Shown here piece after piece: positions 40,701 through 50,394 of a stretch of 64,000 nt of DNA. The position numbers and the translations under genes are program-made. The notes beneath the pieces are model-generated. The model was not told where the DNA came from. It worked only from the letters and a program-made list of their open reading frames with translations, and did no database searches. The stretch comes from Pseudoflavonifractor sp. An44 (GTDB lineage: Bacteria > Bacillota > Clostridia > Oscillospirales > Oscillospiraceae). Every line of letters starts with the position of its first letter. The stretch's first letter is position 1. The DNA is taken from NCBI RefSeq assembly GCF_002161675.1, contig NZ_NFIH01000013.1, positions 1 through 64,000 of the forward strand, written 5' to 3'.

Positions 40701-43349
40701 ATGACCCAGTGGTACACCAAAAGCTCGGCCCAGGCCCTCCAGGAGCTGGACACCAACTCCAGCCGGGGCCTCACCTCCACCCAAGCCGCCCAGCGCCTCC
40801 AGCAATACGGCCCCAACCAGCTGGAGAAGCCCAAACCCACCCCCCTCATTCTGCGCTTTCTCCTCCAGCTCAAAGACCCCATGATCGTGGTGCTCCTCTT
40901 CGCTGCCGCCCTCTCCCTCATCTCCACCCACGGCGAGGACTGGATTGAGGCGGTAATTATCCTCCTCATTGTGGTGGTGAATGCGGTGATCTCCATCACC
41001 CAGGAGAACAGCGCCCACAAGGCCCTGGAGGCCTTGGAGCAGATGTCTGCCCCCCTGGCCAGGGTGGTGCGGGACGGCCAGACCCTCCGCCTGGACACCC
41101 GCCAGCTGGTGCCCGGGGACATCATCCTGCTGGAGGCGGGGGACCTGGTGCCCGCCGATGGCCGCATTTTACACTGTGCCAACCTGAAGGTGGACGAGTC
41201 CGCCATCACCGGGGAGTCGGTGCCGGTGTCCAAGGAGTCGGGGGCGGTGCTGGCGGAGGACACCGAGGTGGGAGACCAGTCCAACATGGTCATCTCCTCC
41301 ACCGTCATCACCAATGGCCGGGCCACCTGCGTGGTCACCGCCACCGGCATGGACACCCAGGTGGGACGCATCGCCGGGATGCTCCTCAATCAGTCCGACC
41401 CCTCCACCCCCCTCCAGCGGAAGATGGGGGAGATCTCCTCCACCCTGTCCTTTGCCTGCCTGGGGGTGTGTGCGGTGATGTTCGGCATCGGCCTTCTCTA
41501 CCACATCCCCCTGCTGGACATGTTCCTCACCGCCGTGGCCCTGGCGGTGGCCGCCATCCCTGAGGGCCTGCCCGCCATTGTCACCATCGTGCTGGCCCTG
41601 GGGGTGCAGCGGATGGTGCGCCACCACGCCATTGTGAAAAAGCTCCCGGCGGTGGAGACCCTGGGCTGCGCCGGGGTCATCTGCTCGGACAAGACGGGCA
41701 CGTTGACCATGAACCGCATGACAGTGGTGCAAATCTGGACCGCCCGGGAAAAGCACCGCCTGGAAGCCCTCATTGTGGGGGCTTTGTGCAACGACGCCAC
41801 TCTGAACCACGACTCGGACGGGGTGCCCCACCTGCTGGGGGACCCCACCGAGACCGCCCTGGTGGACGCCGCCCTGGAGGAGGGGCTGGACAAGGAGATT
41901 TTGGAACAGGAAATGCCGCGGGTGGCGGAAATTCCCTTCGATTCTCAGCGGAAACTCATGACCACCGTCCACCCCCTGCGGGGTCGGTATCGGGTGATGG
42001 TGAAGGGGGCCCCGGATGTGCTCCTGTCCCGGTGCACCCACATCCTCGCCGGGGCCTCGGTGCCCCTGGACGTGCCCACCCTGCGGCAGGTGGAGAGCGC
42101 CAACGCCGCCATGGCCCAGAACGCCCTGCGGGTGCTGGGCTGCGCCTACAAGGATGTGGACGTCATCCCGCCGCCCCGGGACATGGAGGCCCTCTTGGAG
42201 CACGATCTCACCTTTGTGGGGCTCATGGGCCTCATTGACCCGCCCCGGGTGGAGGTCAAACAGGCGGTGGCCCAGTGCTTTCAAGCGGGGATTCGCCCGG
42301 TGATGATCACCGGAGACCACAAACTCACCGCCGTGGCCATCGCCAAGGAGCTGGGCATCTTTCGGGAGGGGGACATGGCCCTCACCGGGGCGGACCTGGA
42401 CTTTATGCCCCAGGAGATGCTGGAACAGGAGGCGGACAAATTCACCGTGTACGCCCGGGTGTCCCCGGAGCACAAAATGCGCATTGTCCAGGCCCTGCAA
42501 AATAAGGGCTATGTGGTGGCCATGACCGGGGACGGGGTCAACGACGCCCCCGCCCTGAAAGCCGCCGACATCGGCTGCGCCATGGGCATCACCGGCACCG
42601 ACGTGGCCAAAGGGGCCGCCGACATGATTCTCACCGACGACAACTTTGCCACCATCGTCCACGCCGTGGAGCAGGGCCGGGGCATCTACGCCAACATCAA
42701 AAAGTCCATCCACTACCTGCTCTCCTGCAACATTGGGGAAATTTTGACCCTGTTTCTGGCCACCCTCTTTCACTTCCACCAGGCCCCCCTGGTGCCGGTG
42801 CAGCTTCTCTGGCTCAATCTGGTCACCGACTCCCTCCCCGCCCTGGCCCTGGGCCTGGAGCCGGTGGAGGCGGACGTGATGGAGAAGCCACCCCGCAAGG
42901 CCCACGAGCCCCTGTTCACCCCCTCCTTTACGTTTCGGCTTCTCTGGCAGGGGGCGCTGGTGGGGGCGCTGACCCTGCTGGCCTATTTTGTGGGGGAGTA
43001 CGTGCTGGGGGACCCCACCACCGCCGACGCCACCGCCAACACCATGGCCTTTGCCACCCTCACCTTCTGCCAGCTGTTCCACGCCTTTGACGTGCGCAGT
43101 GAGCACCAGTCCCTGCTCTCCCTGGGGGTGTTCACCAACCCCGCCATGAACCAGGCTTTTGTGGTGGGCGCCGCCCTCCAGCTGGCTGTCCTCCTGCTGC
43201 CCCCCTTGATGGGGGTGTTTCACGTCACCTTTCTCACCTTCCAGCAATGGCTGGTCGTGGTGATTTTGTCCATAACTCCTGTTGTGGTGACAGAGGTGGA
43301 AAAGAGATTTTTTCACTCTTCGTCTAACGAATCCTCTCATTTCGCCTAA
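40701..43349 (+). CDS. P-type calcium-transporting ATPase (P2 type)
   Basis: 882 residues. Cation-ATPase N domain (about 5-70), phosphorylation site DKTGTLTMN (about 329-337), TGES (dephosphorylation loop), TGDGVNDAP hinge (about 609-617), and the transmembrane-4 ion-binding motif PEGLPAIV characteristic of Ca2+ pumps. C-terminal membrane domain has SERCA/PMCA-like NLVTDSLPALALG. It exports Ca2+ (or Mn2+) using ATP. Start at 40701 is 10 nt after AAAGGA; the longer frame crosses the leader terminator. Confidence 0.93.
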   Translation: MTQWYTKSSAQALQELDTNSSRGLTSTQAAQRLQQYGPNQLEKPKPTPLILRFLLQLKDPMIVVLLFAAALSLISTHGEDWIEAVIILLIVVVNAVISITQENSAHKALEALEQMSAPLARVVRDGQTLRLDTRQLVPGDIILLEAGDLVPADGRILHCANLKVDESAITGESVPVSKESGAVLAEDTEVGDQSNMVISSTVITNGRATCVVTATGMDTQVGRIAGMLLNQSDPSTPLQRKMGEISSTLSFACLGVCAVMFGIGLLYHIPLLDMFLTAVALAVAAIPEGLPAIVTIVLALGVQRMVRHHAIVKKLPAVETLGCAGVICSDKTGTLTMNRMTVVQIWTAREKHRLEALIVGALCNDATLNHDSDGVPHLLGDPTETALVDAALEEGLDKEILEQEMPRVAEIPFDSQRKLMTTVHPLRGRYRVMVKGAPDVLLSRCTHILAGASVPLDVPTLRQVESANAAMAQNALRVLGCAYKDVDVIPPPRDMEALLEHDLTFVGLMGLIDPPRVEVKQAVAQCFQAGIRPVMITGDHKLTAVAIAKELGIFREGDMALTGADLDFMPQEMLEQEADKFTVYARVSPEHKMRIVQALQNKGYVVAMTGDGVNDAPALKAADIGCAMGITGTDVAKGAADMILTDDNFATIVHAVEQGRGIYANIKKSIHYLLSCNIGEILTLFLATLFHFHQAPLVPVQLLWLNLVTDSLPALALGLEPVEADVMEKPPRKAHEPLFTPSFTFRLLWQGALVGALTLLAYFVGEYVLGDPTTADATANTMAFATLTFCQLFHAFDVRSEHQSLLSLGVFTNPAMNQAFVVGAALQLAVLLLPPLMGVFHVTFLTFQQWLVVVILSITPVVVTEVEKRFFHSSSNESSHFA

Positions 43350-43412
43350 TTTCCGTTGAAATCCACCAAGCATTTTTCTAATTTTTTCTATGAACTTTAC
43401 AAAATTGTATTG

Positions 43413-43441
43413 TTGATTTTTTCACAATCTTCGGGTATAAT
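43413..43441 (+). promoter_or_regulatory. Promoter of thl
   Basis: TTGATT (43413-43418), 17-bp spacer, TATAAT (43436-43441). Confidence 0.8.
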
Positions 43442-43498
43442 CGGGGTAACTACGACATCCAAGAAGATCATTTTACATCATACTGGAGGTTACACATC

Positions 43499-44758
43499 AT
43501 GAAAGAAGTATACGTGGTCAATTGCTGCCGCACCGCTGTCGGCTCCTTCGGCGGCTCCCTGAAGGACGTGCCCGCCGTGGACCTGGGCGCCACCGTGGTC
43601 AAGGAAGTTCTGAACCGTGGCGGCGTGAAGCCCGAGCAGGTGGACGAGGTCATGTTCGGCTGCATCCTCACTGCTGCCCAGGGCCAGAACCCCGCCCGTC
43701 AGGTGAGCGTGAAGGCCGGCATCCCCTACTCCGTCCCCGCTTACACCGTGGGCATGGTGTGCGGCTCCGGCATGAAGTCCGTCATCGAGGGCGCTCGCGC
43801 CATCCTGGCTGGCGACGCTGACGTGATCGTGGCTGGCGGCACCGAGAACATGTCCGCTGCTCCCTTCGCCCTGCCCAACGAGCGCTGGGGCGCCCGCATG
43901 GGTGACAAGAAGGTTGTGGATACCATGATCCGTGACGGTCTGTGGGACGCCTACAACAACTACCACATGGGCACCACCGCTGAGAACATCGCCGACGTGT
44001 GGGGCATCACCCGCGAGGAGATGGACGCCTTCGCCGTCAGCTCCCAGAACAAGACCGAGGCTGCTCAGGCCGCTGGCAAGTTCGTGGACGAGATCGTTCC
44101 CGTGATGGTGAAGAAAAAGAAGGAAATGGTGGAGTTCAAGGTGGACGAGTTCCCCAAGGCTGGCGTGACCATGGAGTCCGTGGGCAAGCTGCGTGGCGCT
44201 TTCCCCGTGGGTCCCGAGGGCGTGGAGGACGAGATCGTCCACACCTTTGAGGTGACCCAGGTCCACGAGGCCGATGCCAAGCAGCACGTGCAGCGCGTGA
44301 CCGCTGCCAACGCCTCCGGCATCAACGACGGCGCTGCCGCCATCCTGCTGGCCTCCGGTGAGGCTGTGGAGAAGTACGGCCTGAAGCCCATGGCCAAGCT
44401 GGTCAGCTGGGGCCAGGGCGGCGTGGATCCCAAGATCATGGGCGTGGGCCCCGTGCCCGCTTCCCGTCAGGCCATGGCCAAGGCCGACCTGAAGATCGAG
44501 GACGTGGATCTGGTGGAGGCCAACGAGGCGTTCGCCGCTCAGTCCATCGCTGTGGCTCGTGAGCTGGGCTTCGACATGAGCAAGGTCAACGTCAACGGCG
44601 GCGCCATCTCCATCGGCCACCCCGTGGGCGCTTCCGGCGCTCGTATCATCGTCACTCTGCTCCACGAGATGCTCAAGCGCGACGAGGCCAAGCGCGGCCT
44701 GGCCACCCTGTGCATCGGCGGCGGCATGGGCGTTGCTACCATCTTCGAGAAGTGCTAA
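43499..44758 (+). CDS. thl: Acetyl-CoA acetyltransferase (thiolase)
   Basis: Condenses two acetyl-CoA to acetoacetyl-CoA, first step of butyrate synthesis. 419 residues. Nucleophile Cys88 in GMVCGSGM, NEAFAAQ, GHPVGASGARI (His) and the second Cys in CIGGGMG near the end. Usual length is about 392; the excess is an insertion of some 22 residues at about 239-262 (GPEGVEDEIVHTFEVTQVHE) just before the VTAANASGIN motif. Codon use is highly biased, as for an abundant enzyme. Start at 43499 follows TGGAGG. Confidence 0.95.
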   Translation: MKEVYVVNCCRTAVGSFGGSLKDVPAVDLGATVVKEVLNRGGVKPEQVDEVMFGCILTAAQGQNPARQVSVKAGIPYSVPAYTVGMVCGSGMKSVIEGARAILAGDADVIVAGGTENMSAAPFALPNERWGARMGDKKVVDTMIRDGLWDAYNNYHMGTTAENIADVWGITREEMDAFAVSSQNKTEAAQAAGKFVDEIVPVMVKKKKEMVEFKVDEFPKAGVTMESVGKLRGAFPVGPEGVEDEIVHTFEVTQVHEADAKQHVQRVTAANASGINDGAAAILLASGEAVEKYGLKPMAKLVSWGQGGVDPKIMGVGPVPASRQAMAKADLKIEDVDLVEANEAFAAQSIAVARELGFDMSKVNVNGGAISIGHPVGASGARIIVTLLHEMLKRDEAKRGLATLCIGGGMGVATIFEKC

Positions 44759-44763
44759 TTTAA

Positions 44764-44982
44764 GTGCGTCTGAGCACCCGGGAGCAGGGAGCCTGGACCG
44801 GAGCGACAGGCAAAGCCCAGCAGCAGCCCACGGCTGTGCGGGTTTGCCTGGAGTCGCAGGGAAGGCGACCGTCGCGGAGGGTGTGAAGCGTATCTGTCCG
44901 TGAGGGTAGACGCACCATGCGTCCAACCCGAGCGTGATAACATCCAAGGACAAGGGTGTGGGGGGTCACCCCACACCCTTGT
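44764..44982 (+). ncRNA. Candidate structured RNA between thl and the CoA-transferase
   Basis: Closing stem GTGCGTCT (44764-44771) / AGACGCAC (44908-44915); inside are CAGGCAAA/TTTGCCTG (44807-44850) with a nested GCAGCC/GGCTGT hairpin, and GTCGC/GCGAC (44853-44869). The 3' strand can instead pair with TGCGTC at 44918-44923, giving two exclusive structures. A 14-bp terminator-like stem (ACAAGGGTGTGGGG, 44950-44982) follows. No class recognised and no promoter of its own seen. Confidence 0.5.
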
Positions 44983-45002
44983 TTGAGTATTATCTCCTTT
45001 GA

Positions 45003-45175
45003 TGGGTACCCCGTGGTAGGGGCCGTGGCTTGCCCGGCCCGTGGTTACCCTGGTATTGCCTTGGGGGATTCGGGAGGGGCAAGCCCCTCCCCTACGCCCA
45101 ACAAATCCAAATCCGTGCCGCTGGAAGCGGCACACCATAATTCTTCATTATTCATTTTTCATTCTTCATTATTTT
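45003..45175. repeat. R2 repeat, copy 3
   Basis: Contains the GGCTTGCCCGGCCC / GGGAGGGGCAAGCCCCTCCCCTACG core, ATCCGTGCCGC-TGGAA-GCGGCACACCAT, and ends ATTCTTCATTATTCATTTTT directly before the ribosome site of the CoA-transferase gene. Confidence 0.8.
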
Positions 45176-45186
45176 GGAGGTATCTT

Positions 45187-46533
45187 ATGAGCTATCAGGA
45201 AGAATACCGTCAGAAGCTCACCACCGCTGAGGAAGCGGTGAAAGTGGTCAAGTCCGGAGACTGGGTGGACTACGGCTGGTGCACCAACACCGCCGAGGTG
45301 CTGGACCAGGCTCTGGCCGGACGCATGGGCGAGCTGTACGACGTGAAGGTGCGGGGCGGCATCCTGCTGCACATGCCCGCCATCGCCCAGATTGAGAATC
45401 CCGCCGAGCACTTCACCTGGAACTCCTGGCACATGGGCGGCACCGAGCGGAAGATGGCCAAGATCGGTCTGGCCTACTACGCCCCCATCCGCTACTCCGA
45501 GCTGCCCGGCTACTACCGGGACTGCATTGACCCCATCGACGTGGCCATGTTCCAGGTGGCTCCCATGGACCAGCACGGCTACTTCAACTTCGGCCCCAAC
45601 GCCTCCCACCTGTATGACATGTGTGCCCGTGCCAAGCACATCATCGTGGAGGTCAACGAGAATATGCCCCGCTGCCTGGGCGGCTACCACACCGGGGTGC
45701 ACATCTCCCAGGTCAACGCCATTGTGGAGGGCCCCAATGGCCCCATCGGCACCATGCCCGGCCTGAGCGAGCCCTCCGAGATCGACCTGGCGGTGGCCCG
45801 TCAGATCGTGGCCGAGATCCCCAACGGAGCCTGTCTCCAGCTGGGTATCGGCTCCATGCCCGGCGCTGTGGGCCAGATGATCGCTCAGTCCGATTTGAAG
45901 GACCTGGGCGTGCACACTGAGATGTACGTGGACGCCTTTGTGGCCATGACCAAAGCTGGTAAGATCACCGGCGCCCGGAAGAACTTCGACCAGGGCCGCC
46001 AGACCTACGCCTTCGCCGCCGGTACTCAGGAGCTGTACGACTTCCTGGACAACAACCCCGAGTGCATGAGCGCACCCGTGGACTACACCAACGACATCGC
46101 CCGGATGTCCACCCTGGACAACTTCATCTCCATCAACGGCGCGGTGGACATCGACCTCTTCGGCCAGGTCTCCTCCGAGTCCTCCGGCATCCACCACATC
46201 AGCGGCGCCGGCGGTCAGCAGGACTTCGTGATGGGCGCTTACCTGTCCCGTGGCGGTAAGAGCTTCATCTGCTGCTCCTCCACCTTCAAGGACAAGGCCA
46301 CCGGCGAGGTGAAGTCCCGCATCCGTCCCACCCTCATTGAGGGCTCCATTGCCACCTGCACCCGGAGCAACCTCCACTATGTGGTCACCGAGCAGGGCAT
46401 GTTCAATGTCAAGGGCAAGACCACTTGGGAGCGTGCCGAGGGCCTGATTTCCGTGGCTGCTCCCCAGTTCCGGGACGAGCTGATTGCCGCTGCCGAGGCT
46501 ATGCACATCTGGCGCAAGTCCAACAAACGGTAA
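45187..46533 (+). CDS. Butyryl-CoA:acetate CoA-transferase (or close 4-hydroxybutyrate CoA-transferase relative)
   Basis: Transfers CoA between butyryl-CoA and acetate, last step of butyrate formation. 448 residues, exactly the usual length of But proteins. N-terminal CoA-transferase domain with [11 protein letters not shown]; the probable catalytic Glu245 is in HTEMYVDAF, at the place of Glu238 of the C. aminobutyricum enzyme; C-terminal domain has [13 protein letters not shown] and [11 protein letters not shown] at 45187 follows TTGGAGG. Sitting after thl, it supports a butyrate role; the substrate cannot be fixed from sequence alone. Confidence 0.85.
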   Translation: MSYQEEYRQKLTTAEEAVKVVKSGDWVDYGWCTNTAEVLDQALAGRMGELYDVKVRGGILLHMPAIAQIENPAEHFTWNSWHMGGTERKMAKIGLAYYAPIRYSELPGYYRDCIDPIDVAMFQVAPMDQHGYFNFGPNASHLYDMCARAKHIIVEVNENMPRCLGGYHTGVHISQVNAIVEGPNGPIGTMPGLSEPSEIDLAVARQIVAEIPNGACLQLGIGSMPGAVGQMIAQSDLKDLGVHTEMYVDAFVAMTKAGKITGARKNFDQGRQTYAFAAGTQELYDFLDNNPECMSAPVDYTNDIARMSTLDNFISINGAVDIDLFGQVSSESSGIHHISGAGGQQDFVMGAYLSRGGKSFICCSSTFKDKATGEVKSRIRPTLIEGSIATCTRSNLHYVVTEQGMFNVKGKTTWERAEGLISVAAPQFRDELIAAAEAMHIWRKSNKR

Positions 46534-46551
46534 GTTCCCCTTTTCCCATTG

Positions 46552-46583
46552 CAAGGGCCTGTTGCAGCTGCAACAGGCCCTTG
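46552..46583 (+). terminator. Terminator after the CoA-transferase gene
   Basis: Perfect 16-bp palindrome CAAGGGCCTGTTGCAG with its complement, followed by TCTTGCC; the T-run is poor. Confidence 0.75.
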
Positions 46584-46624
46584 TCTTGCCCTCTCTCCTG
46601 GGGAGAGGGGCAACCTACGAATGG

Positions 46625-47205
46625 AGGAAGCCTGACCTTCTCCGATTTCTCTGGCGCAGACCAGCGCCCCAGCCGGGGACGCTCCGCTGGGCCCGATTTC
46701 TCCCCGATGAGAAATCGGGGAAAGAATCGCCAAAGGCGGGGCCTTCCCCCGCCTTGTGGAATCCACCCCGCGGTACTGGGTGGAAGGTGCGTCCTTCTCT
46801 GTTCGGCCCTTGGCCCGGTGAGGTCACATAGATGGCGTGGACATTCTATAGAAAGTCCCTGCTCCTCTGGTAGTTGGTACTTCTCTTGCCAGGGCCTTAC
46901 CTTGGTATGCAACTATTCCTAGTTGCCGGAAGACTGGCTCCTGGCGGCGGGAACGCCGCTTCTCCAAGGTAGGCCCGGACATGGAATCAACCCAGCCATA
47001 GGGCCAGCTGCCATGGTAACTTGGTATGGTGGCACAAACAGGGGCCATAGCAAGGGTGACGGGCCGAACCTAGTCTTGACGCATGCCCAGCCTCGTACCC
47101 CCAAGGGGGGTACTTAGGGGGGAACGCCCTAAGCGGGTTTTGGTTTCTTTTGCCCGCTCAAAAGAAACCCCCAGCGGGTAGCGTCCCCGCCGCACTGGCA
47201 GGTGC
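46625..47205 (+). repeat. R1 mosaic repeat, copy F
   Basis: Full-length, with left hairpin CGATTTCTC/GAGAAATCG and right hairpin GGTTTCTTTTG/CAAAAGAAACC. It fills most of the 46584-47310 gap; no gene is seen there. Confidence 0.85.
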
Positions 47206-47310
47206 GCAGAAGAGAGATTGGAGGAGGGGATGCCTCCTTTCCCCTCTTCCCTTTCCCCCATTTTTGGTGTACACTGTGGACAGTCTTACACAAGAAAGGA
47301 ACCTACCATC

Positions 47311-48063
47311 ATGTCGAAGAAAAAGAACAAGAAATCCAATCCCCACTCCGCCCCCCAGCCCAAGGCCAAGCCCACCCAGCCCGCCAAGAAGTCCAATCCC
47401 CTGGTGTGGGGCATCGGCGCCATTGTGGTGGTGGCCATTGTGATCATCGCCGCTGTGGTGCTGACCCAGAAGCCCTCCACCACCTCCGGTGCTCAGAGCT
47501 CTGCCAATCCCACTGCCACCACCAGCGCCGACACCTACACGCCCCCCGCTCTGGAGGAGGACGTGACCTACACCGCCCGCATCGACGTAAAGGACTACGG
47601 CACCATTACCGTGGAGCTGGACCAGTCCGCCGCCCCCATCACCTGCGCCAACTTCGTGGAGCTGGCCAACAGCGGCTTCTATAACGGCCTGACCTTCCAC
47701 CGCATCATGGACGGCTTTATGATTCAGGGCGGCGACCCCGAGGGCAACGGCACCGGCGGCTCCGAGCATGAGATCGTGGGCGAGTTCTCCTCCAACGGCT
47801 GGGACAACCCCCTGTCCCACAAGCGGGGCACCATCTCCATGGCCCGCTCCAACGACCCCAACTCCGCCTCCTCCCAGTTCTTCATCGTCCATGAGGACTC
47901 CACCTTCCTGGACCCCGACTATGCCGCCTTTGGCACCGTCACCGAGGGTATGGACGTGGTGGACGCCATCTGTAAGGACGCCCAGCCCACCGACGGCAAC
48001 GGCACCATTCCCGCCTCGGAGCAGCCCGTCATCACCTCCGTCACCATCCTCACCGACAAGTAA
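47311..48063 (+). CDS. Membrane-anchored cyclophilin-type peptidyl-prolyl isomerase
   Basis: 250 residues. Basic N-terminus, one membrane segment (about 31-52, LVWGIGAIVVVAIVIIAAVV), a Ser/Thr linker and a cyclophilin domain (about 85-245) with GLTFHRIMDGFMIQGGDP and SQFFIVHEDS. Bacterial-type short cyclophilin; acts on exported proteins outside the membrane. Start at 47311 is 10 nt after AAAGGA. Only 1 bp separates it from tadA, and a close paralogue follows at 48774. Confidence 0.9.
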   Translation: MSKKKNKKSNPHSAPQPKAKPTQPAKKSNPLVWGIGAIVVVAIVIIAAVVLTQKPSTTSGAQSSANPTATTSADTYTPPALEEDVTYTARIDVKDYGTITVELDQSAAPITCANFVELANSGFYNGLTFHRIMDGFMIQGGDPEGNGTGGSEHEIVGEFSSNGWDNPLSHKRGTISMARSNDPNSASSQFFIVHEDSTFLDPDYAAFGTVTEGMDVVDAICKDAQPTDGNGTIPASEQPVITSVTILTDK

Positions 48064-48064
48064 C

Positions 48065-48511
48065 ATGACCCACGAGGAATACATGCAGGAGGCCCTGAAG
48101 GAGGCCAAAGCCTGCATCCCCCAGGGAGACGTGCCCGTGGGCTGCGTCATCGTCTCCCCAGAGGGGGACATCATCGGCCGGGGCCGCAACCGCCGGGAGG
48201 CGGACGGCCGGGCCACCGCCCACGCCGAGGTGGAGGCCATCAACATGGCCTGTGCCGCTGTGGGCTCCTGGCGGCTCACCGGGTGCACCCTGTACGTCAC
48301 CCTGGAGCCCTGCCCCATGTGCGCCGGGGCCATCATCAATTCCCGCATCGCCTGTGTGCGCTACGGGGCCCGTGAGGACAAATCCGGGTGCTGCGGGTCG
48401 GTGCTCAACCTCTTCGAGGAGCGGTTTAACCACCACCCCCGCATCTACGGCGGCCTGTTGGAAGAGGCCTGCCGGGGGATTTTGGAGGAGTTTTTTTCCA
48501 CTCTCCGGTGA
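48065..48511 (+). CDS. tadA: tRNA-specific adenosine deaminase
   Basis: Converts A34 to inosine in tRNA-Arg(ACG). 148 residues. Zn site HAE (His53, Glu55) and PCPMC (Cys83, Cys86), and the TadA C-terminal RYGAREDKSG region. ATG at 48065 lies right after the cyclophilin stop; no separate ribosome site is visible, so translation is probably coupled. Essential housekeeping gene lying between two cyclophilin paralogues. Confidence 0.94.
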   Translation: MTHEEYMQEALKEAKACIPQGDVPVGCVIVSPEGDIIGRGRNRREADGRATAHAEVEAINMACAAVGSWRLTGCTLYVTLEPCPMCAGAIINSRIACVRYGAREDKSGCCGSVLNLFEERFNHHPRIYGGLLEEACRGILEEFFSTLR

Positions 48512-48639
48512 CTTTACAAAGTCTTTGCAGCATTTAATACTTTTGTAACAATTGTGCACAAACTTTTGTAATGACTGTTGCGTATCATAACACTTGCAAG
48601 AGATATCCTTTCTTTTTCATTCTATCCTCCATCCTTCTA

Positions 48640-48677
48640 AAAAACTCCGGGGCTTTGCAAGCGGCCCTGGAGTTTTT
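48640..48677 (+). terminator. Terminator after tadA
   Basis: AAAAACTCCGGGGC pairs with GGCCCTGGAGTTTTT. The preceding 48512-48639 is AT-rich without a gene. Confidence 0.8.
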
Positions 48678-48773
48678 GTGTTTTACCCCCAAACTATGGC
48701 CTCTTTTTAGCGTCATTTCAGCTTTCTGGTTTATACTCAGAGGGACACAACTCACTAGAAAGGTGGTCGTACC

Positions 48774-49472
48774 ATGGCGACACAATTGGAACAAGCCCAG
48801 AGAGGCCAGCGCAAGGCCATGCTGGAGGTATATGAGGGCTGCTTCACCTCGGACGAGGACCCCGCCGCCACGGCCACCCCCACTACCACCGACGAGGACG
48901 CCTCTGCCACCGAGACCGCCACCAGCGATGAGACCGCTGACACCTACACCCCCGCTGCTCTGGAGTCTGGTGTCACCTACACCGCCCAGATTGAGGTGAA
49001 GGACTACGGCACCATCACCGTGGAGCTGGACCAGGAGGCCGCCCCCATCACCTGCGCCAACTTCGTGGAGCTGGCCAACAGCGGCTTCTATAACGGCCTC
49101 ACCTTCCACCGCATCATCGAGGGCTTTATGATGCAGGGCGGCGACCCCAACGGGGACGGAACCGGCGGCTCGGACAACAACATCGTGGGCGAGTTTACCA
49201 ACAACGGCTATGAGAACAACCTCTCCCACACCCGTGGCGCCATCTCCATGGCCCGCTCCTCGGACTACAACTCCGCCAGCTCTCAATTCTTCATTGTCCA
49301 GGAGGACAGCACCAATCTGGACGGGGACTATGCCGTGTTCGGCTATGTCACCCAGGGTATGGACGTGGTGGATGCCATCTGTGAGGCCGCCCAGCCCACC
49401 GACGACAACGGCACCATTTCCGCCGAGGACCAGCCGGTGATCACCTCCATCACTATTCTCACCGATCAGTAA
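48774..49472 (+). CDS. Cyclophilin-type peptidyl-prolyl isomerase, paralogue without anchor
   Basis: 232 residues. The cyclophilin domain (about 65-230, [28 protein letters not shown]) is very close to that at 47311, including the linker sequence [11 protein letters not shown], but the N-terminus ([17 protein letters not shown]) has no signal peptide or membrane helix. It thus seems cytoplasmic despite the secretory-type Ser/Thr linker. Start at 48774 follows AAAGGTGG. Probably a local duplication whose N-terminus was replaced. Confidence 0.88.
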   Translation: MATQLEQAQRGQRKAMLEVYEGCFTSDEDPAATATPTTTDEDASATETATSDETADTYTPAALESGVTYTAQIEVKDYGTITVELDQEAAPITCANFVELANSGFYNGLTFHRIIEGFMMQGGDPNGDGTGGSDNNIVGEFTNNGYENNLSHTRGAISMARSSDYNSASSQFFIVQEDSTNLDGDYAVFGYVTQGMDVVDAICEAAQPTDDNGTISAEDQPVITSITILTDQ

Positions 49473-49480
49473 GCAGCTAT

Positions 49481-49512
49481 AAACCCCCGGAGCATACTCC
49501 GGGGGTTTTATA
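49481..49512 (+). terminator. Terminator after the second cyclophilin
   Basis: 12-bp stem AAACCCCCGGAG/CTCCGGGGGTTT, 4-nt loop, then TATACCTTTT. Confidence 0.88.
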
Positions 49513-49552
49513 CCTTTTCTCTTTTTCTATGTCTGCACATTGATAATTGCTT

Positions 49553-50280
49553 GGGTAGTGTCAAGAGTTTTGCGCAAATTGGTTTGCAGGCCCTGGCATG
49601 AATGAAGTCAGCCAGCAATGGAGACGTCCTCAATGGCAGCCTCCAGATGCTTCATGTTCATGTACTTCTTGTTTCCCCACTGGGTGCCAGCCACATGGCG
49701 TAGCCTGGCACAGACCAGCATGAGGGCAGAGTTGCCGTCCGGGAAACTGCCCACCACACGGGTACGGCGGCGAATCTCCCGGTTCAGCCTCTCAATGACA
49801 TTGTTGGTGCGGATGCGAGTCCAGTGTTCACTGGGAAAATCACAATAGGTCAGCGTCTCCTCGATTCCGTCTTCTACCTTCTTAGCAGCTTCCTTTAGCT
49901 TCATCGAGCGCAGCTCCTCCACTACGGCCTTGGCTTTTTCTCTGGCGGCTTTCTTGCCCTCCTGGGCATGGATTGCTTTGAGCATCTTGGCTACCAGCTT
50001 TACCTTGGAGCGAGGAGTTACAGAGAATATATTGCGGTAAAAGTGGACGGTACACCGCTGATATTTGGCTTCAGGGAACACTTCTCCCACAGCCTCCAGC
50101 ATACCAAGACACTTGTCACCAACGATGAGTTTCACGCCATCTAGACCACGGCTACGGAGCCACTGAAAGAAGCTGACCCAGCTGGCTTTGTCCTCTTTCA
50201 TTCCCTCCGCAGCACCAAGGACTTCACGATATCCGTCCTCATTTACCGCAATCGCTACCAGAATGGCCACATTTTCAAAC
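49553..50280 (-). mobile_element. IS256-family insertion sequence remnant
   Basis: The right end (GGGTAGTGTCAAGAGTTTTGC, written 49553 onward) resembles IS256-family terminal repeats. The other end is missing: homology stops near 50280, where AT-rich DNA of a different character begins. Confidence 0.75.
49608..50280 (-). pseudogene. IS256-family transposase, C-terminal part only
   Basis: About 224 residues of a protein normally around 400. Mutator-type motifs NVAILVAIAVNEDGYREVLGA, CTVHFYRNIFS and the final DDE-domain Glu region TNNVIERLNREIRRRTRVVGSFP are intact, but the N-terminal DNA-binding domain and first catalytic Asp are missing. Open frame begins at a GTG (50270) inside the domain, so it is a truncated remnant and unlikely to transpose alone. 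Confidence 0.85.
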
Positions 50281-50336
50281 TATCCACCCCGAAACAAGTT
50301 GACAAGTTTTTTTAATCAAAAACAGCTACCCATTCA

Positions 50337-50365
50337 TGGACATGGTCTTTTGTCTATGGTATAAT
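50337..50365 (+). promoter_or_regulatory. Promoter of the paralogous pair
   Basis: TGGACA (50337-50342), 17-bp spacer, TATAAT (50360-50365), with extended TGG. The stretch 50293-50310 (AAACAAGTTGACAAGTTT) is a small inverted repeat at the IS junction. Confidence 0.75.
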
Positions 50366-50394
50366 ATAAGCAAATTATGGAAGGGGATGATATT

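Noticed and set aside
44764-44768. Group II intron 5' end (GTGCG) after thl
   Set aside because: No domain V/VI, no intron-encoded protein, and the short closed fold fits a compact RNA better. A degraded fragment cannot be ruled out.
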